From: Aminobacter aganoensis
Lineage (GTDB): Bacteria > Pseudomonadota > Alphaproteobacteria > Rhizobiales > Rhizobiaceae
DNA: 64,000 bases
Direction: 5' to 3'
Assembly (NCBI RefSeq): GCF_014206975.1
Contig: NZ_JACHOU010000003.1
Span: 62,001 to 126,000 of the forward strand
Below are positions 57,485 to 64,000 of the stretch, one piece after another. Both the position numbers and the translations under genes were made by a program. Numbering within the stretch: the first letter of the stretch is position 1; each line of letters starts with the position of its first letter. The notes beneath the pieces were generated by a model that saw only the letters and a list, made by a program, of their open reading frames with translations, had not been told where the DNA came from and ran no database searches.

Positions 57485-58057
57485 TCAGCCGCCGACAGCG
57501 GTCGACAGGATCGGCTTGGCAGTGCCGATGCGCTCCCAGCGGCTGCCGTTGCCTTGTGCCTGGCGGGCGAAATAGTCGTAGGGCGTGCTCGACCAGTCGC
57601 GGACAGAACTTGTCAGGTTGTCGAGGATGAGGTCGCCCTCGCTGGTGCGCACCGTCAGCACGGTATGACCCTGGCCGCGATAGCGTGCGACCGTCAGCAG
57701 CAGCGCCGACGCCGGCCAGCCGCGCTTCAGCAATTCGCGCTTCTTCAGGATCGCGAAGTCCTCGCAATCGCCATAGGCGACAGGCACGCGCCAGTCGTCG
57801 CCAACGTCGTTGCGTTCCTTGATGCGCGAGTTGACGGCGCGGTTGACCTGCTTGAGTTCCGACTTGAGGTCGGCCTGCAGCGCCACGACCTTGCTTCCGC
57901 CCGACGTGCTGCACAGGCCGGGTTCACGGCCGCAGAAGGAGGCGAAGGCGGGCGGCGCGAAGGCTTTGCCCCTGGTTTCCATGATGGTTCCCGCCTGGGC
58001 TGCCTGGATTCCGGCAAGCAAAGACGAGAATGCGATCAGCGCAATAAAGCGTTTCAC
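57485..58057 (-). CDS. Bacterial transglutaminase-like cysteine protease (BTLCP), LapG-like
   Basis: Periplasmic cysteine protease of 190 residues. The GTG at 58057, after GGGGA, opens the signal peptide MKRFIALIAFSSLLAGIQAAQA. The catalytic triad is visible as Cys 98 in AYGDCEDFAILKK, His 131 in GQGHTVLTV and Asp 146 in LILDNL. Proteins of this family that sit next to type I secretion genes cut giant adhesins near the N-terminus and release them from the surface (LapG of Pseudomonas). It follows the RHH/PAS, HlyD, ABC and TolC genes on the same strand. No LapD is present nearby. Confidence 0.88.
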   Translation of the reverse strand: MKRFIALIAFSSLLAGIQAAQAGTIMETRGKAFAPPAFASFCGREPGLCSTSGGSKVVALQADLKSELKQVNRAVNSRIKERNDVGDDWRVPVAYGDCEDFAILKKRELLKRGWPASALLLTVARYRGQGHTVLTVRTSEGDLILDNLTSSVRDWSSTPYDYFARQAQGNGSRWERIGTAKPILSTAVGG

Positions 58058-58223
58058 AGCAGATATCCCCGATGTGTGGATTTCAGAATGACGTAAGGTG
58101 ATTAATGAGGGGTTGCTAAAATAAAACGTGGGGAAAGGCGATAGCGGTTCGGCTGACAAATTGTTGCGGAGGTCGTTACAATTTGAACTATTCCGCCTCT
58201 GGATCGACGCTTTTGTCGCCAGC

Positions 58224-58856
58224 CTACCCGTTGACCACGAAGCAAAGCAGCAGTTCTGGCGTCCTTATCGGGGCACGGACGATGTTGAGCTGGCCACGGT
58301 AGCGTCGCTCGGCGGCGCTGATGACGAATCCGCTGGCGATAGGCACGCCGTCATTGGCATCGAGCTTGGCGAAGATGTCCGCGACGTTGAGATCGAGCGA
58401 CAGCCGGAGATCGCGATGCGCGTCCTCGCCGAACCCGACGGGCAATTGCCTCCTGACCAGATGCTGGAAGGCGGGATTGAACGTCAGGATCTTCTTGGTC
58501 GACGACAGCGCGAAAGCAGGCGCCGGGCACGCGCCGAGAATGGCGTTGATCGTGCGCAGCGAGGCGAGCTTGCCGAGTGCCGCACCCTGGTCGGACATCC
58601 AGCGCAGGCAGGCCACGCGGATCGCCGAGGCCAGGTTCGCGGTATCGCCATTGGCCTGTGCGATCACCTCCACCATCTCGCCGATGGTCAGGTGGTTGTG
58701 TTCTGCGAGTTGCCGCAGCGTGTTCCAGAACAGGCGCTCAAGCCGGATGCCGCGGCGGGTGCCCAGGCGGACGACGACGCGAAAATCGGTGGTCAGATCG
58801 TCGGTCGAAAAGACGTGGATACCGTGGCTGTCGGGCTCGGTGGCGCTATCGTTCAC
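58224..58856 (-). CDS. Ribbon-helix-helix protein with PAS-like C-terminal domain
   Basis: A 210-residue soluble protein. Residues 22-90 match the RHH_4 ribbon-helix-helix fold (DFRVVVRLGTRRGIRLERLFWNTLRQLAEHNHLTIGEMVEVI); residues about 100-208 look like a PAS domain (INAILGACPAPAFALSSTKKILTFNPAFQHLV, later QLNIVRAPIRTPELLLCFVV). Its start overlaps the end of the HlyD gene by 11 bp, so it belongs to the secretion transcript. It is probably a DNA-binding regulator with a sensing module; the palindrome at 60145 is a candidate target. No experimental function is known to me. Confidence 0.75.
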   Translation of the reverse strand: MNDSATEPDSHGIHVFSTDDLTTDFRVVVRLGTRRGIRLERLFWNTLRQLAEHNHLTIGEMVEVIAQANGDTANLASAIRVACLRWMSDQGAALGKLASLRTINAILGACPAPAFALSSTKKILTFNPAFQHLVRRQLPVGFGEDAHRDLRLSLDLNVADIFAKLDANDGVPIASGFVISAAERRYRGQLNIVRAPIRTPELLLCFVVNG

Positions 58857-60135
58857 GAAGCGCCTCGTCGCGTGCCTTGTTGATGGGCTTGAGCAGGTAG
58901 TTCAGGATGGTCTTTCGCCCGGTGATGATTTCCACGGTGCTGATCATGCCGGGAATGATCGAGTAGGACTTGCCGTCCCTTTCCAGTGCCGAGCGGTCGG
59001 TCGAGACGCGGACCTGATAGTAGGGTTCGCCGGTGTTCTGGTCGACCAGGCTGTCGGCGGTGATGTTCTGCACCTTGCCGTCGAGGCCGCCGAAGACCGA
59101 GAAATCATAGGCCGAAACCTTGATCAGCGCCTTCTGGTCGGGGCGGATGAAGGCGACGTCGCGCGGCGAGACCCGCGCCTCGACCAGCAAGGTCTCGGAT
59201 GTCGGCACGATGCCGGCGACCACGGCGCCGGGCTGCACGAACGCGCCGAGCGTGTTGACGTCGAGCGTGTTGACGATGCCGTCGACCGGCGAGCGGATGT
59301 CGGTGCGGGCAACGCGGTCGCTGGCGCCGCGGATGGTTTCGTCGACGACCGAAAGCTCGGCCAGCGCCTGGGTCAGCTCGTCCAGGGCTTCCTGCTGCAG
59401 CTGCAGGCCGAACTCGTCGACCTGGAGCTTGGCTTCCACGATCGCGGCCTCGGTCCGCTTGATCGTCTCGTCGGCGAGGTTGAGCTGGCCGCGCATTTCC
59501 GTCTGCTCGCGGTCGACGCGGATCTGCTCGGTCTTGGCCATCAGGTTGCGCTTGACCATGGATGTGACCAGGGCTGCCTCGCGGTCGCTGACCTGCAGGC
59601 TTTCCGTCAGCCTGGTCACGTTGACCTTGGCCTCGTTGAGTTCCTTTTCGCGCTGGTCGAGCCGCGATTTCAGCACATTGAGCTTGGTGTCGAAATTCTG
59701 CCGGCGCGCCACCAAGAGCTTCTGCTCGTTCTCGCAGATCTCGGGCGCGGTCTGCATCAGGTTTTCAGGGCAGGCCAGCGGTTCGCCGATCCGGCCTTCC
59801 TGTTCCTGCTTGAGGCGGGCGATGCGCGCGCCGAGCGTGCGCGCCTTGGCCTGCTGTTCGCCCAGGCTGGAGGTGCTGACGGTGTTGTCGAGCCGGACGA
59901 TGAGGTCGTTCTTCTTGACCACCTGGCCGACCTTGACGGCGATTTCCTGGACCACGCCGGCCTCGCTCGCCTGCACGATCTGGGTCTTCGATGCCGGGAT
60001 GACCTTGCCTTCGCCGCGTGCGATCTCGTCGACCTCGGCAAACGAGGCCCAGGCTACGAACGCCACGAACAATGCTGCGATGATCAGCACCGCGGCCGAC
60101 GCGAAAAATGGCGGTCTGTCTTCTCTGGCTATCAT
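58846..60135 (-). CDS. Type I secretion membrane fusion protein, HlyD/LapC-like
   Basis: Adaptor of 429 residues joining the ABC transporter to the outer-membrane channel. It has a short cytoplasmic N-terminus, one membrane span (residues 12-32), a lipoyl-like segment (ARGEGKVIPASKTQIVQASEAGVVQEIAVKVGQVVKKNDLIVRLD), a long periplasmic coiled coil (about 90-265) and the HlyD beta-barrel with TDIRSPVDGIVNTLDVNTLGAFVQPGAVVAGIVP and IIPGMISTVEIITGRKTILNYLLKPI. A perfect 24-bp dyad lies just upstream. It overlaps the RHH/PAS gene. Confidence 0.92.
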   Translation of the reverse strand: MIAREDRPPFFASAAVLIIAALFVAFVAWASFAEVDEIARGEGKVIPASKTQIVQASEAGVVQEIAVKVGQVVKKNDLIVRLDNTVSTSSLGEQQAKARTLGARIARLKQEQEGRIGEPLACPENLMQTAPEICENEQKLLVARRQNFDTKLNVLKSRLDQREKELNEAKVNVTRLTESLQVSDREAALVTSMVKRNLMAKTEQIRVDREQTEMRGQLNLADETIKRTEAAIVEAKLQVDEFGLQLQQEALDELTQALAELSVVDETIRGASDRVARTDIRSPVDGIVNTLDVNTLGAFVQPGAVVAGIVPTSETLLVEARVSPRDVAFIRPDQKALIKVSAYDFSVFGGLDGKVQNITADSLVDQNTGEPYYQVRVSTDRSALERDGKSYSIIPGMISTVEIITGRKTILNYLLKPINKARDEALRER

Positions 60136-60144
60136 GATGCCCCG

Positions 60145-60168
60145 TTATATTGAACGTGTTCAATATAA
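60145..60168. promoter_or_regulatory. Perfect AT-rich palindrome before the HlyD gene
   Basis: Arms of 11 bp (TTATATTGAAC and its exact complement) around GT, 24 bp in all, in a 56-bp gap inside the secretion operon. The low GC and full symmetry mark it as a protein-binding site, TetR- or RHH-like in form, or less likely an mRNA processing hairpin. It ends 9 bp from the HlyD start codon. Confidence 0.75.
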
Positions 60169-60191
60169 TCATCCTGTCAAGCGGACTGCCT

Positions 60192-62327
60192 TCAGCTATT
60201 TGGCTTCTGCAGTGCCTGAATGACTTTTTCCTTGGGACCATCCGCAACTATACGGCCCTGTTCGACGACGATGAGGCGGTCGACGATTTCGAGCATACTG
60301 TAGCGGTGGGTCGATATGATCAGCGTGGTCTTGTCGTTGAACGCCGTCTTCAGCTGCCGTATCAGCTGGCGCTCGGACGCCAGGTCCATCGAGCCGGACG
60401 GTTCGTCGAGGAACACGATCTTGGGTTTCGTCATCAGCAGCCGGGCGATCGCCACGGCCTGCCTCTGGCCGCCCGACAGGTTGGTGCCGCGCTCCCCGAC
60501 ATTCATGTCGTAGCCGCGCGGATGGCGCGAGACGAACTCGTCGACGCCGGCCAGCTTTGCCGCGTCGATGATCTCTTCGTCGGTGGCCTCTGGCCGCGCC
60601 ATCAAGAGGTTTTCCTTGATCGTGCCGGAAAACAGGTCGCCGGCCTGGGCGACGATGCCGACGGCGGCGCGTACCTCGGAAGGGTGGTACTGGCGGATGT
60701 CGATGCCGTCGAGCAGCAACTCGCCGGTCGTCGGCAGGTAGAGCCGGCCGACGAGCCGCCCGAACGTCGTCTTGCCGGAGCCGATGCGCCCGATGATGCC
60801 GACGCGCTCGCCCGGATTGATCGTCAGGTTCACCCCGGTCAGCACTTCGGTCTCGGTACCGGGATAGACGAAGCCGACATTGCGCATCGTCAGCGCGCCG
60901 ACCCGGATCGGACGGTTGACGAAGCCGACGGTGTCGGGCCGGTCTTCCGGCTGCTGCATGATGGTGTTCAGCACTTTCAGCGACAGCGTTGCCTGGCGGA
61001 AGCGCGATAGCGTCATGGCCAGCTGGCCGAGCGGTGCCACAGCGCGGCCCGACAGCATCACCGCCGCGATGATGGCGCCTGTCGAGATGGCGCCGCTGTC
61101 GAAGGCGTAGGCGCCAGCCACCACCAGTGCCACGGTCACCATCTGCTGGATGAATTGCGTCATGTTGGCCGCGGCCGCCGACAGCTCCTTGATCTTTTCG
61201 GAGGTGTTGGCGGCATTCTTGGAGTGCTCGCGCCACTTGCGCAGCAGGTAGGCTTCGGCGCGCAGCGACTTGATCGTCTCGATCGTCGAGATCGATTCGA
61301 CCAGCAGCGACTGGCGCTGCGACGCCTCGTTCAGCGATGCCGCGACCCGCTTGCCGATGCGCTGCTGCGCCACCAGCCCGATGACGACGGCCGCGATGAA
61401 GGCGATGATCGGAATGACCACCAGCCAGCTTGCCACGGCGTAGATCACCAGCAGGAAGACGAAGACGAAGGCGGTGTCGATGAAGGTGCTGACCGTGTTG
61501 GAGGTGAAGAACTCGCGCACGAACTCATACTGCGTCACCCGGTTGGCATACTCGCCGGTCGAGGCGGGGCGCGAGCTGAGCGAGGTGTTCAGCACCTTCT
61601 CGAACAGCATGTAGGAGATGCGCAGGTCGGCCTTGCGTCCGGCATGGTCGATGAGCGCGGCGCGCGCCGTCTTCAGCAGCAGGTCGAACAGGATGGCGGT
61701 TGCCACGCCGATCGCCAGCACCCACAGCGACGAGATCGACTTGTTGGGCAGGATGCGGTCGTAGACGTTCATCGTGAAGATGGGCGAGGCGATCGCCAGC
61801 AGGTTGATGAAGATCGCCGCCAGCGCCACGCGCGAATAGGACCGCCAGAACGCGCCCAGCGTGCCGTACAGCCAGTGCGGCCGCTCGATCTTCGCCGCGG
61901 TGCCGACGGTCATGTCCTCGGCGGCATTTGCATAGGTGATGGAGAAGCCGACGCCGCCGGTGATCGGCACGCCCATCAGTTCGGCGCGCGAGATCGAGGT
62001 GCGGCCATCCTCCTGCGGTCCCGTCAGGAACTCCGCGCCATCCCTCTGCTCCGCCAGGATGGCTATGGGCAGCCGGTTGGGCCGGAAGACGATGGCCGGC
62101 AGGTCGAAGCGGCCGCGCACGAAATCGCGATGCTCGAACTCTTGCGTTTCCAGGCCGATGCGCTCGGCCAGGTGGCGGATTTCCTGAACTTCGATCCTGG
62201 TCGCCGAGATAGGCACGCCGGAAAACAGCACGGTTTCGGCGCTGGGGCGGCCGAGATAGGCAGCCACCGCCGAAAAACAGGATTTGAACGCCTCGACCGG
62301 AGTCTGGATATGCGTCTGCTGGTTCAT
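60192..62327 (-). CDS. Type I secretion ABC transporter with C39-like domain, LapB-like
   Basis: Inner-membrane exporter of 711 residues. The N-terminal 130 residues form a degenerate peptidase-C39-like domain without the catalytic Cys motif, as in RTX-adhesin exporters. The six-helix membrane domain (about 150-430) follows, with SPIFTMNVYDRILPNKSISSLW and SRPASTGEYANRVTQYEFVREFFTS, the LapB-type sequence. The ATPase has Walker A GRIGSGKTTFGR near residue 520, signature LSGGQRQAVAIAR and Walker B IVFLDEPSGSMD. It works with the flanking TolC and HlyD genes; the substrate is probably a large adhesin. Confidence 0.92.
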   Translation of the reverse strand: MNQQTHIQTPVEAFKSCFSAVAAYLGRPSAETVLFSGVPISATRIEVQEIRHLAERIGLETQEFEHRDFVRGRFDLPAIVFRPNRLPIAILAEQRDGAEFLTGPQEDGRTSISRAELMGVPITGGVGFSITYANAAEDMTVGTAAKIERPHWLYGTLGAFWRSYSRVALAAIFINLLAIASPIFTMNVYDRILPNKSISSLWVLAIGVATAILFDLLLKTARAALIDHAGRKADLRISYMLFEKVLNTSLSSRPASTGEYANRVTQYEFVREFFTSNTVSTFIDTAFVFVFLLVIYAVASWLVVIPIIAFIAAVVIGLVAQQRIGKRVAASLNEASQRQSLLVESISTIETIKSLRAEAYLLRKWREHSKNAANTSEKIKELSAAAANMTQFIQQMVTVALVVAGAYAFDSGAISTGAIIAAVMLSGRAVAPLGQLAMTLSRFRQATLSLKVLNTIMQQPEDRPDTVGFVNRPIRVGALTMRNVGFVYPGTETEVLTGVNLTINPGERVGIIGRIGSGKTTFGRLVGRLYLPTTGELLLDGIDIRQYHPSEVRAAVGIVAQAGDLFSGTIKENLLMARPEATDEEIIDAAKLAGVDEFVSRHPRGYDMNVGERGTNLSGGQRQAVAIARLLMTKPKIVFLDEPSGSMDLASERQLIRQLKTAFNDKTTLIISTHRYSMLEIVDRLIVVEQGRIVADGPKEKVIQALQKPNS

Positions 62328-62359
62328 GACGGACGGGGGCTGCCGTCAGGCAGACACCC

Positions 62360-63805
62360 CTACTTCTTTCTGACCGGAGCGAGCAGGTCGAATGGCATGT
62401 CGTTGACCTGCTCCGACGGCGTCCGCGCATAGGTCTCGGTGTCGGCGGTCGCCGGCACGTTGAACTCGCTGCGGGCGTAGGCGGCAGCCTGCTTGGCCGG
62501 TGCGATGTTCATGGTCTTCAGCAACTGGCCCGTCGCGGCCAACAGCCGGTATTCGGCGAACAGCGACGCGAATGATGCGGTGTTTGCCAGCGTCTCGGTG
62601 TTGAAGCGCGTGTTCTGCGCGTCGAGCACGTCGAGAAGCGAACGCTGGCCGACCTTGAATTGCTCGCGATACGAGGTCACCAGCCTGTCATTGGCGACGG
62701 CCTGCTGGCGCAGCGTCTTGGCGAGGTCAGCCTGGCGGAAGCGGCGATCCCAGGAGATGCGCACGGCTTCTTCGATCTCGCGCTGCACCTGGTGCATGGC
62801 AAGGCGCTGCTCGCTGACGCGGCGGATCTGTTCCTGCTCGTTGGCCTTGTCGATGCCGCCGCGATAGAGGTTCCAGCGCAGCACCAGGCGGGCCTGCAGG
62901 TCGTTGGTCTCGTCGGCCGAGCCGTCGATGTCGTTGCCGACGCGGGCGCGGCCTTCAGCCACCACTTCCGGGCCGTACTTGGCGCGCGCTGCATCGACCA
63001 GCGACGCCGCGGCGTCGATGTCGCTGCTGGCCATGTGGATGCGCGGATTGTTGCGGCGGGCAAGGCCGATCGCATCGTCGAGCGAGCGCGGCAGGGCCTT
63101 GGCCACCGAACCGGGCTTGGACGGGCTGACCAGCGGTTTGCCGACGGTCTTGAAGAAGCGGATCTTGGAGGCTTCCAGCTCTTCGGACGCCTCCTGCACG
63201 CGCGCCTTGGCGGCGAACAGGCGTTCTTCGGCCTGCTGGCGGTCGGCGTCGGTCAGGGCGCCGCCCTGGATGCCTTCGCGAATGTCGCCGAGGATCGACT
63301 GGTGGAAGCCGAGATTGCGCTTGGCTTCGCCCACGATCTGGGCCTGGAGCACGTATTCGAGATAATCCTGGACGACCGAAAGGCCGATGAATTCGGAGCG
63401 TTCGAGCACGCGAAAGGACGCGCCGTCGACGCGCGAGGCCTGCCGGGTGAGCTCGGCGCGGCGGGCGCCGTTGTCGAACAGCTTCTGGGTGACGACGACG
63501 CCGGCTTCAGACGGATAGAGCGCATCGTCTTCGATCGACAGGGCGCGGCGCGAGGGATTGTCGAGCCGGCGTACGCCGGTCGAGGCTTCCAGGTCCACGC
63601 TGGGGAGGTAGAGACCCTTTGCCTGCCGCAGTTCGAACTCGATCGCTTCGCGGTTCTCGATGGCCTGGCCGATCTCGGGATTGGATTCGACGGCCACCGC
63701 CATCGCTTCCTTCAGCGACAGCGCGCTTGCTCCGTTGCCCGACAGCATGGTCGCCGCCAACAACACCGCCAGCCGCTGCGCCAGGCGCCCAAAATTCAAC
63801 TGCAT
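62360..63805 (-). CDS. Type I secretion outer-membrane channel, TolC/LapE-like
   Basis: TolC-family protein of 481 residues. The signal peptide is MQLNFGRLAQRLAVLLAATMLSGNGASA. Two OEP repeats follow: SLKEAMAVAVESNPEIGQAIENREAIEFELRQAKGLYLPSVDLEAS and SLDDAIGLARRNNPRIHMASSDIDAAASLVDAARAKYGPEVVAEG, with long coiled-coil helices and YREQFKVGQRSLLDVLDAQNTRFNTE in the second. The agglutination-type arrangement with LapB/LapC-like partners suits adhesin export. GGGGAGAG precedes the ATG at 63805. It is the first gene of the secretion operon. Confidence 0.92.
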   Translation of the reverse strand: MQLNFGRLAQRLAVLLAATMLSGNGASALSLKEAMAVAVESNPEIGQAIENREAIEFELRQAKGLYLPSVDLEASTGVRRLDNPSRRALSIEDDALYPSEAGVVVTQKLFDNGARRAELTRQASRVDGASFRVLERSEFIGLSVVQDYLEYVLQAQIVGEAKRNLGFHQSILGDIREGIQGGALTDADRQQAEERLFAAKARVQEASEELEASKIRFFKTVGKPLVSPSKPGSVAKALPRSLDDAIGLARRNNPRIHMASSDIDAAASLVDAARAKYGPEVVAEGRARVGNDIDGSADETNDLQARLVLRWNLYRGGIDKANEQEQIRRVSEQRLAMHQVQREIEEAVRISWDRRFRQADLAKTLRQQAVANDRLVTSYREQFKVGQRSLLDVLDAQNTRFNTETLANTASFASLFAEYRLLAATGQLLKTMNIAPAKQAAAYARSEFNVPATADTETYARTPSEQVNDMPFDLLAPVRKK

Positions 63806-64000
63806 CTAAACTCTCCCCACTCCATCCCGACATTCGTCGCAGCCGGGATCCCAATCCGTACCCGCCGTGAGCAATTATCCAGCGGCGCATGAAAATCGAC
63901 AGCTATTTGATAGTCCAGAACCTGAATCGGGGGGCATTGTGCTATTTGGTCAAAGCACTGATGCAAAAATACTACATTTCCGGCTGCAAAATTTGAATTT
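63806..64000. promoter_or_regulatory. Promoter region of the secretion operon (to window edge)
   Basis: The last 195 bases become AT-rich toward the edge. They contain repeats of GCTATTTG (63902 and 63941) and a small dyad GTGCT...AGCAC at 63939-63958. No coding frame is seen. A divergent gene, possibly the exported adhesin, may start beyond the window. Confidence 0.4.

Noticed and set aside
1-64000. CRISPR arrays, tRNA, rRNA, insertion sequences, prophage or integration sites
   Set aside because: No regularly spaced direct repeats, no T-loop sequences outside genes, and no transposase, integrase or phage genes were seen. The window reads as stable chromosomal core.

Overview
The window is chromosomal DNA of a high-GC alphaproteobacterium of the order Hyphomicrobiales (Rhizobiales), most likely Phyllobacteriaceae (Mesorhizobium/Aminobacter type). 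This rests on an AglEFG/AglR-type sugar importer, NrnC in place of Orn, the order lptC-lptA-lptB-rpoN-hpf-ptsN, the [4Fe-4S] form of CysH beside DUF2849 and DUF934 genes, OlsB, a BTLCP/type I secretion cluster, and dispersed rhizobial palindromes. No rRNA, tRNA, CRISPR array, transposase, integrase or phage gene was seen.

Layout. 1-4.2 kb: an alpha-glucoside-type ABC importer (AglG cut by the window edge, AglF, AglE) diverges from its LacI-type regulator, with two identical operator cores. 4.3-6.3 kb: a Fur-family regulator and 6-phosphogluconate dehydrogenase. 6.3-10.9 kb: a LacI regulator diverges from a TIM-barrel isomerase, a Gfo/Idh/MocA dehydrogenase and a Gpr-type aldo/keto reductase, with two further operators. 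10.9-15.3 kb: a large inverted repeat, Zur, a LysE exporter and DNA polymerase I with an altered exonuclease motif. 15.3-23.1 kb: M20 peptidase, NrnC, small proteins, a lipoprotein, PBP1A behind a perfect CtrA box, and a porin-like protein. 23.1-25.6 kb: a KefB/YbaL antiporter and a host-attachment-family protein. 26.0-30.8 kb: the sulfite/sulfate assimilation operon cysG-DUF2849-cysI-cysH-DUF934. 31.2-35.8 kb: grpE, a TRIC channel, NDH-2, SRPBCC and MmcQ/YjbR proteins, and olsB with a candidate Pho box. 35.9-44.6 kb, all on the minus strand: hybrid histidine kinase, SH3 protein, rRNA methyltransferase-TrmH-lspA, ornithine cyclodeaminase family, LapA-domain protein, ihfB and sppA. 44.9-50.1 kb: lptC-lptA-lptB-rpoN-hpf-ptsN. 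50.2-57.5 kb: DUF1150 and hsp20 (RpoH-type promoter plus possible RNA thermometer), nucleoside hydrolase, LysE, ribokinase, AraC-MGMT, DUF2244, nth, DUF2214, YdeI-type and GNAT proteins. 57.5-63.8 kb: a complete type I secretion apparatus (TolC, ABC with a C39-like domain, HlyD) with a ribbon-helix-helix/PAS protein and a LapG-like cysteine protease.

How the genes work together. Most of the window is ordinary core genome: envelope biogenesis, sulfur assimilation, proteostasis and DNA repair. The most distinctive part is the 57.5-64 kb adhesin-export locus. It carries its own putative protease and a regulator fused to a PAS-like domain, but no LapD-like c-di-GMP receptor and no adhesin gene in view; the substrate gene may lie just beyond position 64000. 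The second theme is readable cis-regulation: paired LacI operators, a CtrA box, a Pho box and two RpoH-type promoters.
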